A stretch of DNA of 64,000 bases, from NCBI GenBank assembly GCA_951230915.1, contig OX579635.1, forward strand, positions 22,320,001 through 22,384,000, in the 5' to 3' direction. Positions 25,435 to 35,191 of this stretch are shown here, piece after piece. Below the pieces are notes generated by a model. The model ran no database searches. It was given only the letters and a program-made list of their open reading frames with translations, and was not told where the DNA came from. A program made the position numbers and the translations under genes. The stretch comes from Antitrichia curtipendula (Eukaryota > Streptophyta > Bryopsida > Hypnales > Leucodontaceae). Positions within the stretch are counted from its first letter, which is position 1; each line of letters begins with the position of its first letter.

Positions 25435-25911
25435 TCCCTAAAGGACCAAAGTGCATTTTTTGGCAACATAGCAATCTGGGGCAGCTCACTATGAATGGAA
25501 TTTTATTTTATTTCTTTGAAATTTTCACACATCATTTTTTTGAGGAGTAGCTTTAAGGCCCAACAATTTTCATAACTTCTGATTACACAATTAAAAAATT
25601 ATGGTATGATATGTTGTTTTCATTGCTCAGCGAGCAGCCCGGGCAGTAAAAAATCTTCTTCAAAAATCATTTCTTTGAAAAATGAAAATTTGAAATTGGT
25701 CTCTAGATTTCTACGCATATGAAACGCTAATATCTTGCAATCTACACGGTGGAATTTTCTGGAAATTTTTCCACATCTTCTGAAATTAGCGTACTAAAAG
25801 ATCCTATGATTACATTTGTCCACAAAAAAAAAATTCTAAATTTGGTCCTTGTATTAGAAATGGCAATTTGAGAGCATATTTGGTGAAAACATAGTCAAAA
25901 ACCTTTAGGGG
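25435..25911. repeat. TTAA-family repeat, copy A (477 bp, both ends intact)
   Basis: TTAA 25431-25434, then TCCCTAAAGGACCAAAGTGC. The right end is tcaaaaacctttagggg, then TTAA 25912-25915. The left subterminal ttttttggcaacatagcaat and the right subterminal gtgaaaacatagtc recur in copies B, C and K. Confidence 0.8.
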
Positions 25912-26233
25912 TTAAAAAGATAAAACTTTTGCTCAGAAGGAAATAATCTTTTTTTTATTGAAGTTCAGGTTTGGAACTGCTGTAAGAGTTTTTTAACTAA
26001 CTTAGGGCCGCTTTACACCTAGAGGCCGGGCCGATTTGGCTTGAGGCCGATTGCACCCAAATTTCAGCCCGTTTTGGGCTAGAGGCCATCCTCAAGCATT
26101 AATTATTCTAAGATCATCATGGGGGACGATTCTCCCATATGTAAAGCCCTTGGGGCCAAGAAGTCGGGCCGATTCCATAAATCAAGAGAATTTCAGCCTT
26201 TCATCTCTCTCTTTTCATTGCCATTTGTTCAAG

Positions 26234-27709
26234 ATGGATGAACGAAGACAAAAAGTTCTAGTGACTCTTGTATTCTTCATGGCCGTGCGACATGTTATGG
26301 TGGTTGTTGCAATTTTGCAACAACTTGCTTTGCAACAACATTATGTTGCCATGGCAATGATGTTTTTTGTGATGGTTGGAGAGAATGGTACTTCTCGGAG
26401 GACACGGAGCATTTGGATGTATGATCGGAGTATCCTTTTTGCAGATAGACAATTATTTGGATGCTACTCGGTGAAATTATTCAAGCAACATACAAGGTTA
26501 CTTCCTGAAACTTTTGATTATTTGTGTGGTATTTTATCTCCATCACTAAGTCATTTGGATACAAAGTATAGAGCTTCCATTCCTCTTAGAAATCGGGTTG
26601 CTCTCTCTTTGAATAGATTGAGTAGTGGTAATTCTTTACGTGGTTGTAGTGAAACGTATGGAATTCATGAGAGTACTGCATCTATCATTGTTAGGGAGTT
26701 TTGTGCAGCAATTGAGAAGCATTTAAAACCATTGGTAATTGAGAAACAATCAAGAGCTTCTTTGAGTAGAATTGCAGCCGAATTTGAAGAGCTTAGGGGA
26801 TTACCTTATGTAATAGGAGCGGTTGATGGAAGTCATATTCCTATAATTGCTCCTCCTATAGATCCTACTTCATATTATTGTAGGAAAGATTTTTATTCAG
26901 TTCTACTTCAAGGTGTAGTAGACAGTAAATGTAAGTTTTGGGATTACGATTTTGGATGGGCTGGACGCTGCCATGATTGGACTTTGTTCCAAAATTCAGA
27001 TATTGGAAAAAAAGTGATGAAAGGTGAGCTATTACCTTATAAACTGATGGGTGATGCCGCTTATCCAATGAGACCATGGTTTTATTCTCTTTTCAAAGGT
27101 GAAAAGGATGGATTACCTAGAGCAAAGGCTCACTGGAATTTCATACAATCTTCAACAAGAATGGCTGTAGAAAGAGCATTTGGTATATTAAAAGGGAGGT
27201 GGAGGATTATGTTGAAGAGAATTGATATGCCTCTTCGACATGTACCAAATCTGGTTACCGCATGCATCTGCCTTCACAACTTGTGCATAATACACCAAGA
27301 CAAGTTTGATGATGAGTGGGCAACGGAAGGAGAACGAATTATGCACATGGAGAGTACAAATCAGCTAGGACAATTTGAGAATGCAGATATTTTTATGGTA
27401 GCTATACAAGCTGCAAAGGAGATGAGAAGATACCTAAAAATGGACGAGGTTGAAGCCGGAAGTGTAGAAATTGAAGACATTGAAGAAACTGTGGTAAACG
27501 AAATTGATGGTGTAGAAGAAGAGGAAGATTCAAGTGTAGAGGCTGTGGAAACGAGAAAAGACAAAGAAGCTAGGATGAAAAGCATGCTCGTGCAAGCAAC
27601 ACAAGCACATGAATTGCTAGCTGAATCCTTTTGGAAAGCACATTTGAGGATGGAGGGGAAAATTCTCTTCCCTCCTGACCATGACGCATCTGATTCAGCA
27701 GAAGACTAA
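26234..27709 (+). CDS. PIF/Harbinger DDE transposase (HARBI1-like), intact
   Basis: 491 residues. ATG at 26234 is preferred because the upstream in-frame part (from 26051) overlaps the subterminal repeat and has no family similarity. A hydrophobic N-terminal stretch precedes a helix-turn-helix-like part (SLRGCSETYGIHESTASIIV, about residues 135-153). The DDE_Tnp_4 nuclease domain follows: D198 in IGAVDGSHI, the GRCHDW motif (D248), D274 in MGDAAYP and E313 in MAVERAFGILKGRWR. The RAFGILKGRW and TACICLHNLC motifs are hallmarks. The C-terminal 110 residues are acidic. The reaction is cut-and-paste transposition with TWA target sites, in the nucleus, normally with the Myb-like partner. Its stop lies two bases from the stop of that convergent partner gene. 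No frameshift or stop is present. Confidence 0.93.
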   Translation: MDERRQKVLVTLVFFMAVRHVMVVVAILQQLALQQHYVAMAMMFFVMVGENGTSRRTRSIWMYDRSILFADRQLFGCYSVKLFKQHTRLLPETFDYLCGILSPSLSHLDTKYRASIPLRNRVALSLNRLSSGNSLRGCSETYGIHESTASIIVREFCAAIEKHLKPLVIEKQSRASLSRIAAEFEELRGLPYVIGAVDGSHIPIIAPPIDPTSYYCRKDFYSVLLQGVVDSKCKFWDYDFGWAGRCHDWTLFQNSDIGKKVMKGELLPYKLMGDAAYPMRPWFYSLFKGEKDGLPRAKAHWNFIQSSTRMAVERAFGILKGRWRIMLKRIDMPLRHVPNLVTACICLHNLCIIHQDKFDDEWATEGERIMHMESTNQLGQFENADIFMVAIQAAKEMRRYLKMDEVEAGSVEIEDIEETVVNEIDGVEEEEDSSVEAVETRKDKEARMKSMLVQATQAHELLAESFWKAHLRMEGKILFPPDHDASDSAED

Positions 27710-27711
27710 AT

Positions 27712-29011
27712 CTAAAGCTTGTCTATAAGCCTATCCATCTGTCGTTCTACCTTTTCTAGTAAAGTGTTGGTTTTTTCAAAATTCTTTACCATGACTGAAC
27801 TGTTTTCGGCCATCTGTATAAAAACGCCATAGCATTTCTCCTGAAAATTCTTCTTGTCCACCTTGGTTGTTGGAATTGTAGTTGAAATTGGAATGTCATT
27901 TGAATTTTGATCCTTCTCAATGTCCATGGTACTCTCTTCAACACTAATAGAATCACTAGCGGATGCAGTCACATGCTTCATTACGGTACCAGTCTGATGC
28001 CACCATTGATCAAAAGAATCGTAAAACTTACATGCGTGGCGGTCCAAACCTGAAATTCCATTCGCCAACTTGTCTTCTTTGTATAACTTGTACAAACTGT
28101 TGAACTTCTTTTTGCACGCCTCGGCCGTTCGGTTCAATCCAGGAATTACCGCAATTAAACGAACATGGAGCTTCAACCAAGTATCCACACCTACACATTA
28201 CATGTATGGGCTGAAATTATAGTAAAAAAGGTCATACGGGCTTGATTAGGCCTCCAAACAGTGAATGTGCTGAAAATTCCAGCAGTGAATGTGGTATAAG
28301 ATAGTCTCCATGGTTGAAATGGTCATCAAGGGGGAAAGGAAGAAGGAAGGTAGACTTCGAGTTCTTCTTTAGAGAACTCTCCTTGCGCCCGCGAGGTGGA
28401 GGGTTCAAACCCTAGCTCCAACAAAAATTGCTCTCTCAACGGCTAAGGCAAAGCCCGATGGGGGGAAAGGGGGGCCTCGGGCCGACGGCAAAGGCTGAGG
28501 CCTTTAAAAGGCCAAATCTGAAATCTGATTATTTTTATAACTTTTTTGTTCAAAAATTCACATATGCAGAAATCATACCTTGTTTCTTTGCGTTCTTCAA
28601 AAATTCAGGCTCCATCTCGCCACGCAATGAAATCATAGTCTCCACGTCATGATCCTTCCAATTCTTTGAGCCAGACTCTTCATCTTCTTCCTTCTCTTTC
28701 TTCACGTTCTTCTTGCGAGGCTTTTTTGGAGCAACAATTCTTTTCTTCTTTGGCGCTGGTGGAGCTACAATTTGTACATCTTCTTCCTCGATCTCTTCAG
28801 TAGCTTTTCTCTTTGATTGAGCTACAAGCACACCCATCAATGGTGGTGGAGGAGGAATAGGAGTTCCAGGAGGCGGCTGAAAAAAATTCGAAACCCCTAC
28901 ACTACCTACATGTTCTTGTAAAGAAGTTTGAAAAGGCTGAAAAGCATGAGCTTCAGCACTTTGATACCTTTGCATTGCCTCATAGCCTTCACTAGAATTC
29001 CATCCCTCCAT
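27712..29011 (-). CDS. PIF/Harbinger accessory Myb/SANT-like DNA-binding protein, two exons
   Basis: Exons 29011-28579 and 28190-27712 (donor CAAG/GTATGATTT, acceptor TGTAG/GTGTGG) give 303 residues in one phase. The start is the first true ATG (MEGWNSSEGYEAMQRY). The N-terminal third is Q/P-rich with a proline cluster (PPPGTPIPPPPPLMG), then basic KKKRIVAPKKPRKKNVKKEK, a likely nuclear signal. The trihelix/SANT-like domain spans the intron: NWKDHDVETMISLRGEMEPEF, then across the junction KKQGVDTWLKLHVRL and GLNRTAEACKKKFNSLYKLY. The last 80 residues look helical. In known PIF/Ping systems this partner binds the element ends and helps import the transposase; that role here is inference from position and fold. 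The gene converges on the transposase gene and lies wholly within the element. Its intron holds a GC-rich patch. Confidence 0.88.
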
Positions 29012-29360
29012 CCTATTGTTCTTCCTACACTCAAGCAATCCCTAGAAATAACAGCAACAATTCGGCAAGCTCCAAAAAATTCAGTGAGAGACGTTCTACA
29101 AGGAGAAAAGAGAGAGACGAAGAGAAGAGGAGAAAGGATGAAGGGAAGATGAGACAAAAAGAGCCATTCAAGTTTTTCCTAAATCCAACGGATTAGATTT
29201 GTTCAAAAAAAATATATTGAAAAAAAAAATGGTTTTTTTTATTGAAATCTGACATTGGCCCCGAGGCCAAGAATTGGCCCTCCACTTTGGGTGCACCCAA
29301 TTCAGCGAGCTCGAGCCATGTTAGGTCATATTTTTTTCGAATCAAAAATTTATATCAACC

Positions 29361-29397
29361 AATTGGCCCGGCCTCTAGGTGTAAAGGGGTTCAGGCC
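29361..29397. repeat. Second, internal copy of the Harbinger terminal repeat
   Basis: ggcccggcctctaggtgta is followed by aaggggttcaggccgattt, matching the right terminal repeat at 29451-29483 in the same orientation but about 85 bp further in. The matching word in the left arm is only the true end. It may be a partial duplication of the right terminus or a subterminal binding site. Confidence 0.7.
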
Positions 29398-29786
29398 GAT
29401 TTCAGCCTTTCGAACAATCACAAGTGAGGATTTCAGGGCTCTTACACAACAAATCGGCCCGGCTTCTAGGTATAAAGCGGCCCTTAGGTGCAGTTCACAA
29501 ATGGCTCATACTTCTTTAGATGTCTTGAGGGACCGCATCCTACAACTAGAGGTCAGCCTCGGCAAAAAGTAATCAAAACTACAAAATTTGAATGAATTTG
29601 AACATTAACATATCACCTTGCAAAATCCAAGGAAGATTAACTGAAAATAAAGTCCAAATCCTTGTAAAGAGAGCATTACAATTGATGTCAGCACAGGTTC
29701 ACGAAATAAAAAGTGGAGAGGTCGTTTTTATAATGAAATCTATTTTTCATCATGAATCCTCAAGGGTATGGGACAATTTGAAGATG

Positions 29787-30229
29787 AGAGCTTGACCGCT
29801 CATTGTCAAAACACAAGAATTGTGTTCTGTATAGAACTTTGGACCTCATTTTGGCGTATTAGAACAACTTTTTACAAGATACTTTGAGCTAAAAAATGTT
29901 TATGAATCAGGTTAACTTTCATTATCAAAAATCCGTTTGAGATTTTGAGCCTCCAATCAAAAGTTAGGGACAAAATTCAGAGAAGATCTTTGAATATGTC
30001 AAAGAAAATGTCCCTCCCAACCCCTCTCCGAATTTTGTCCCTAACTTTTGATTATAGACTCAAAATCTAAAATGGATATTTTGAGATGAAAGTGAGCTTC
30101 ATTTACTAACTTTTCTTAGTTCAAAATTTCTTGAAAAAAGTTATTCTATTATGCCCAAATGAGGTCTGAAATTTTACATTGAACACAATTCTTGCTTTTG
30201 ACTGAACTAGGTATGAGCGGTTGAGCTTC
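29787..30229. mobile_element. Foldback MITE with about 200-bp arms
   Basis: The left arm (agcttgaccgctcattgtc, then caagaattgtgttctgta, and caaaagttagggacaaaatt) is inverted in the right arm (to ggtatgagcggttgagcttc) at roughly three quarters identity. The spacer is about 50 bp. No ORF. The class is undetermined. Confidence 0.7.
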
Positions 30230-30538
30230 CACTAATCCTAATTTACATATCCTACATGAGTTTTTTTACCTCCCATCATCCTACTTGTATAAAAAAATTG
30301 CCTATACATCACCTCCCTCACATCAATAGAGACTTCCAAATTCATGTGAGGTAGTTGCTGGAAATTTTCAATATCTTTTATTGTTCCAAGTTGGGACTTG
30401 CTAATTTATGCCTTGTACAACCACTATTCTTATGTAGTGGGCTGCCCAAAGCTCCACTTGATAAGAGCTGCCGTCAAATGCTCAAATCTTCATTTTAAGA
30501 AGATTGTGAAGTTCTTGCTAGGGACTACTTTTGCAATG

Positions 30539-30831
30539 CATTACAAAAAAATTCAGCCCTCGGAAAGGCCGTGAGTTTTGCAGGGTTGTGGTGCAATTAG
30601 GGAAAAAAATGTTGTTGTTTTCTTTTTTTAATTTTTTTGGGGGGAATTTGACGTGGCACTACTAGTGCCACGTCAGACTGGAGAATTTTTAAAAAAATTT
30701 AAAATTTTTTTAATTATAAAAAATTATAAAAAAATTATTTTTTTATTTTTTTATTTTTCTGTAACTGCACCGCGGGGGTGCCGAAAAAGCTTTCTAAACA
30801 GCCTTATCGAGGGCTGAAATTTTTTGTAATG
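30539..30831. mobile_element. CACTA-like MITE (293 bp) with CATTACAAAAAA ends
   Basis: The ends CATTACAAAAAAATTCAGCC and the complement CATTACAAAAAATTTCAGCC are inverted over about 24 bp. Flanking triplets are ATG and GTG, a possible decayed 3-bp duplication. The centre has a 27-bp palindrome-like block (30649-30675, tgacgtggcac/gtgccacgtca). It belongs with the element at 50710. Confidence 0.65.
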
Positions 30832-31229
30832 GTGGATCAACAAAGTAGAAGTGATTAATGATTATAGTAGCTCTGTAAAGTCCATACCACCTTGGCTGCC
30901 ATGTAGGTTTGGTGGATAGCTAAGTGCTCAGATGGGAATGCACTACAATTTCCAACTCATTTAATGCCTTAACATCTCCACCATAAGGTCAAGTTGGAAC
31001 ATAGCTTAAGAATGTTAAAACAACCAACTATGAGACAAAAAATTAAATTTCTTTTATAGAATAGGTGCAAAAGGTTTGTAGTTTATTTTCATAATCATGT
31101 AGCTACATTATGGATGTAACTTATTTCATATTAAGGACTAGTTGTGTTTAAAATAAAAAATACTATACATGAGAACCTACTCAACTTCCCTAACTTCTCT
31201 ATATCTTTGATTTGTGATGATGCAATGTA

Positions 31230-31452
31230 TCGGCCAGGGTGAACTGACCCCCTTGCTCATCCCCTTGGGAAAACCCTGAAATTTTTTATTTTCCACGCAT
31301 GATAAAATTTTCAAATTTTGAATTCATATTTGCAATCAGAAGCCCCAAATTAGCAAGAAGAAGTATTGAAGATAAATAAGGGGTCTTTTATTTTACTTGC
31401 ACCCTTGTAATGACTTCACGGGGATGGACGAGGGGGTCAAGTCAGCTCGGCC
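31230..31452. mobile_element. 223-bp MITE, related to 48095-48322
   Basis: The inverted ends TCGGCCAGGGTGAACTGACC and GGCCGAGCTGACTTGACCCC (complement) are flanked by CAATGTA on both sides (31223-31229, 31453-31459), a 7-bp direct repeat. The internal word ttgaattcatatttgc is shared with the second copy in opposite orientation. Confidence 0.7.
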
Positions 31453-31459
31453 CAATGTA

Positions 31460-32253
31460 AGCTTAATATCCTCCTTTGGGTCTAGACTCCAGAGCCAATA
31501 AGATAGCCAACCTCATTCCGACCATTTAAGCCATTACACATATTTGGAGCACAAATTTTTTGAGTGGAGAAATTTTCCCATGTACAAAAATAGAGTTTAG
31601 AAGGATTCCTTATTTTTTCAGGATTTTATTTCGCAAAACATAATTACTGTGAATTTTTTAGTTGAGGATTTTGTTCGACCTATTCTTGTCACATAGGTCT
31701 TCCCATTTCCAACCACAGGTTGATTGCAAAATCAACCAAGACTGCAGCCAATCATAGTGCACCACGATTGCATTGGGAATTGTGTTATAAGTAATTGTTG
31801 CTTTTCTCCTACTAATTGGAAAGAGAGTAACCTATATAACAAAAATAGGTCCCTGGTTGGAATGAGGTCGGCTACCTTACAGTTGAGAGGCGTAGTCCAT
31901 CAGTCTAAGTGGAATTAATTAATTAAAACTTCAGATACGGTAAAAAAACTACAAAACCTAAAGTAATCTTACTTGATTTGAGAACTTTGTTGCATGCACT
32001 GCATTTCGCACCAATAGTTTTGGACCCTTGTTATGGCAAGTAAACCCCTGGTGGAAAACTTCTTGTATATTTCACGGGCGGATTCTCCAGAATTAGGGTT
32101 TCTTTGCCTGATTATTTAATTTTGCTCGCATAATCAGGCATTACGCATTTTGGTGGTCTCTCGCAAGACACGTGCGAGGACACGTGGTACCAATGTGGAG
32201 TCATCTATAAAGGAATCTTTACAAGGAAAATTTCCTGCCCATAGTTTACGCCA
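31460..32253. other. Spacer, nothing recognised
   Basis: No gene. Short open frames have no family resemblance. Confidence 0.5.
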
Positions 32254-32365
32254 GGCAGTGCCTCTTGTTGTTAGGCATTTTGGGAAAAAAAGGGCCTCCT
32301 TGTCGGGCTCCGCCCTCCTTGTCTGCCCATTTCCCCCAAGATGCCTGACAACAAGAGGCATTGCC
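32254..32365. repeat. Imperfect hairpin, about 33-bp arms
   Basis: ggcagtgcctcttgttgtta.. (32254-32286) pairs with ..gacaacaagaggcattgcc (32331-32365), with few mismatches and a GC-rich loop of 44 bp. The size is compatible with a small-RNA precursor or a tiny MITE. Confidence 0.5.
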
Positions 32366-32507
32366 CTATACATTATGCTCTAGAAAGCAGTATGTTTTTA
32401 TGAATTATGTATGAAATAGTATTGATAACATGATCCATACCAGGCACACATAATTTCTCTTTCATATGCTTTTTTTTTATTGCACATATAAAGATTGAAG
32501 TACTTAA

Positions 32508-32894
32508 CCCCTAAATATCCAGATTGAAAGGGAAAACTTTAAATTCCTTCAAATTTTGATAACAAGCAAAATATTATCATTTTTGGAGTAAACTTGTTGG
32601 AATGGATTTAAAAGGAGGTTCTCTTGGCATGGTGATTTTTTGAAATTATATGTTCTTTACATCTATGACCTCATTTTTGCCAATCCAGTTTTGAATTAGA
32701 GTCAACCACTTGATATGCTTCCACATTTGTAATTTTAGAAAAATATATACTCTAGTAATACCAAATCCAACTATTAGATAGGATAAGAACTTGATTAAGT
32801 ATCTCCACAAATTAGAATGATTTTCATCTAAACAACAACAAGAAAAAAACAAGACTATGAATCTGTTCATTGTCCAAATTGAACGTTGGAGCGC
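32508..32894. repeat. TTAA-bounded repeat, copy M (second subfamily)
   Basis: TTAA 32504-32507, then CCCCTAAATATCC. The right end ..aacgttggagcgc abuts TTAA 32895-32898, which is also the left TTAA of copy E. The internal sequence (acttgttggaatg.., tctatgacctcatttttgcc) matches copy L at 63153. Confidence 0.65.
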
Positions 32895-32898
32895 TTAA

Positions 32899-33871
32899 CC
32901 CCTCAACGCCCAAGGGGCTCAAAAGTAGCCTCTCATAGTTTGGAAGTCCAATTCAAAGTGATGTAACTTTTGCATCCAATGTCCAAATTCAAAAAAACTT
33001 GCTGGAAAAGTTGCGCATAATAGTCTAGTTTATGTGATAAAATTTTCAGACCAATTTAAGATGAATTGAGTTTGTGACAGCCATTCAAAGTTTACATGTT
33101 CAATTTGATTTCAGCACATTGCATTGTCATGGCTGCAACTTCGGGGGCTTGTATCTCCTTCATCCAATGGTTGTTTTCAATCAAATTTGTTGGATTTTGT
33201 TCCTTTAGACATATAATTAATGTGATAAAATTTTCATGGCAAGCCAAGTTGTTTTCAATGTTTGGGAGCAATTCGAAGTTCAAAACCCTAACATGTTTTG
33301 GTTAGTGTGAACTTCGTCGGCTTGTTACTTTTTCATACTGTGTCCGTTTTCAAATTTGTTTTTTGGGAAAGTTGCGCATACTTGTCTAGTTTGTGTGGCT
33401 AAAATTTTGTATCAATCAAAGAAGTATCGAGTGACTGAGAAGCATTTTAGTAGAAGTAGGTTCAGCCTTAGATGTGTTTTTTGCACCCTTTTTTGCTATT
33501 TTTTTTTACATTTCAAAGTCATTTTACAAACACAATGATTTAACTTAATGAAATCTTTTTCACCAATGTATTTATATGTTGATTTCAAACCACTTTTTAG
33601 TGTAAAGTTTTTTCATTTGAGTAGGTTTAGAAATCAAATTTCTCCTCCAAATGTGTTTTAAGGAAAATTTCAGCATCTTTTTTCAACACTAAAACATTAT
33701 AATCTTGCAATCTACGAAGTCAAATGGCTCCAAATTTGATCCACATCATCTACAATATGCACACTACAAGATTGTACGGTTGAGATTTTGATACCTTCAT
33801 GACATGTAGACTTATAAGGCTTGAAAAGCAATGATGTTTTTAAGCCCCAAATGGCCATGGGCCTTGAGGGG
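32899..33871. repeat. TTAA-family repeat, copy E (both ends intact)
   Basis: TTAA 32895-32898, then CCCCTCAACGCCCAAGGGGC. The right end ggccatgggccttgagggg is followed by TTAA 33872-33875. 973 bp. Copy F matches most of its length. Confidence 0.75.
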
Positions 33872-34237
33872 TTAAGGGTTAATTTGTTGGTTGTAAACGA
33901 TGTGCAATGAGGGACCAAAAGCTGAAGTTTGAAGAAGGCACAAGACGAAACTCTTTGAAGCACCCAAACTTAATACAATGGAGTTTGGTATTGTGTTTAT
34001 TTTATACAATTGTTAGTTAAACCATCCTCGATTATCCCTTCTACAACCTTAGGTTCACTCTATAATTAAATTTATTGAAGGACAAAGTCCTATTTCATGA
34101 ATCCAATAAGTTACACTGGTAGGCATTGATGGACAAAGGTGTTGGCTAAAGCCTACATAAATGTTAACCCGAAAATGCTAGGCTGGTCACTGTAGAAATC
34201 ATCCATTTTGGTACCCGCGTATAAATCATTTGCTTAA

Positions 34238-35187
34238 CCCCTAAAGGTTTTTGACTATATTTTTACCAAAACGCTCCAAAACTGCCATTTCTAGGACAAG
34301 TACCAAATTAAAATTTTTTTTGTTGAACACATGCAACCATAGGAAACATCTTGTAGTATACTAGTTTGAAAACATGCGGAAATTTTTTCAGGAATTTCCA
34401 CCATGTAGATTGCAAGATACTAGCATTGAATTGGAAAAAAAATAAAATTTGGCCCTGCGAAAATCGGGCAGCTGCACTTCAGATGGTCACATGTGTATGA
34501 AAAAATGACCAAAATGGTGGTCACTCTTCAGATTCATTCTTGAAGGCAAAGTGGCAACATGCTTGAAAATTTTCAGATCATTTGGAATTCAGTGTACAAC
34601 ATATAGGAAAAAATAGTAAGTAGAAAGAAGTAGAAAATGATTCAAAACACTAAATTATTAACAATTTATTCATGGAATTGAAAAATCCCAATCCCAATGG
34701 TTGTAATGTTGAAGTAAACAGTCTACACTTCATGTTTTTATTTTTTTTCAAAAATATTTAAAATTGAATTAATTAAAGGGCTTCAAAGTTTATCTTAGAG
34801 TAGAGATTCCACAACTACTTGCAAACTACCCGCAAACTTAAGCTTCCATAACTTTTATATCATTAATCCAAATGGAATTATTCAAAGCTTTCCATGTATG
34901 TGAAGATCTAGAGAACCAATTTTAAATTTAAATTTTAAGAAGAAGTGAATTTTCAAGAAGTTTTTTTTGCTGCCCGGGTTGCCCATCGAGCAATGAAAAC
35001 AACATACCATACTAGTCATAACTTTTTAACCATGTAGTCAAAAGTTATGAAAATTGGTGGGCCTTAAAACTACTCCTCGGGCACGTATTGTGTGAATATT
35101 TTAAAGGAAAAAAACAAAAAACTCCATTTGTAATGAGCTGCCCAAAATTGCTATGTTGCCAAAAAATGTAATTTAGTGCTTTAGGGG
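34238..35187. repeat. TTAA-family repeat, copy C (both ends intact, inverted relative to A and B)
   Basis: TTAA 34234-34237, then CCCCTAAAGGTTTTTGACTA. The right end is ggcaacatag-like in complement, finishing gtgctttagggg, then TTAA 35188-35191. 950 bp. That last TTAA is also the left boundary of the long-TIR element at 35192. Confidence 0.8.
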
Positions 35188-35191
35188 TTAA

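Larger units (their letters stand above)
26005..29483 (+). mobile_element. Complete two-gene PIF/Harbinger transposon (3479 bp)
   Basis: Inverted ends of about 34 bp (starting GGGCCGCTTTACACCTAGAG; the right end complement is GGGCCGCTTTATACCTAGAA) are flanked by the 3-bp duplication TTA at 26002-26004 and 29484-29486, the rule for this superfamily. Inside are a DDE transposase on plus and a Myb/SANT-like gene on minus, the standard PIF pair. Few end mismatches and two open genes suggest recent arrival and possible autonomy. Confidence 0.93.

Noticed and set aside
26051..26233. N-terminal extension of the Harbinger transposase
   Set aside because: It overlaps the subterminal repeats of the element and has no family similarity; the ATG at 26234 fits better.
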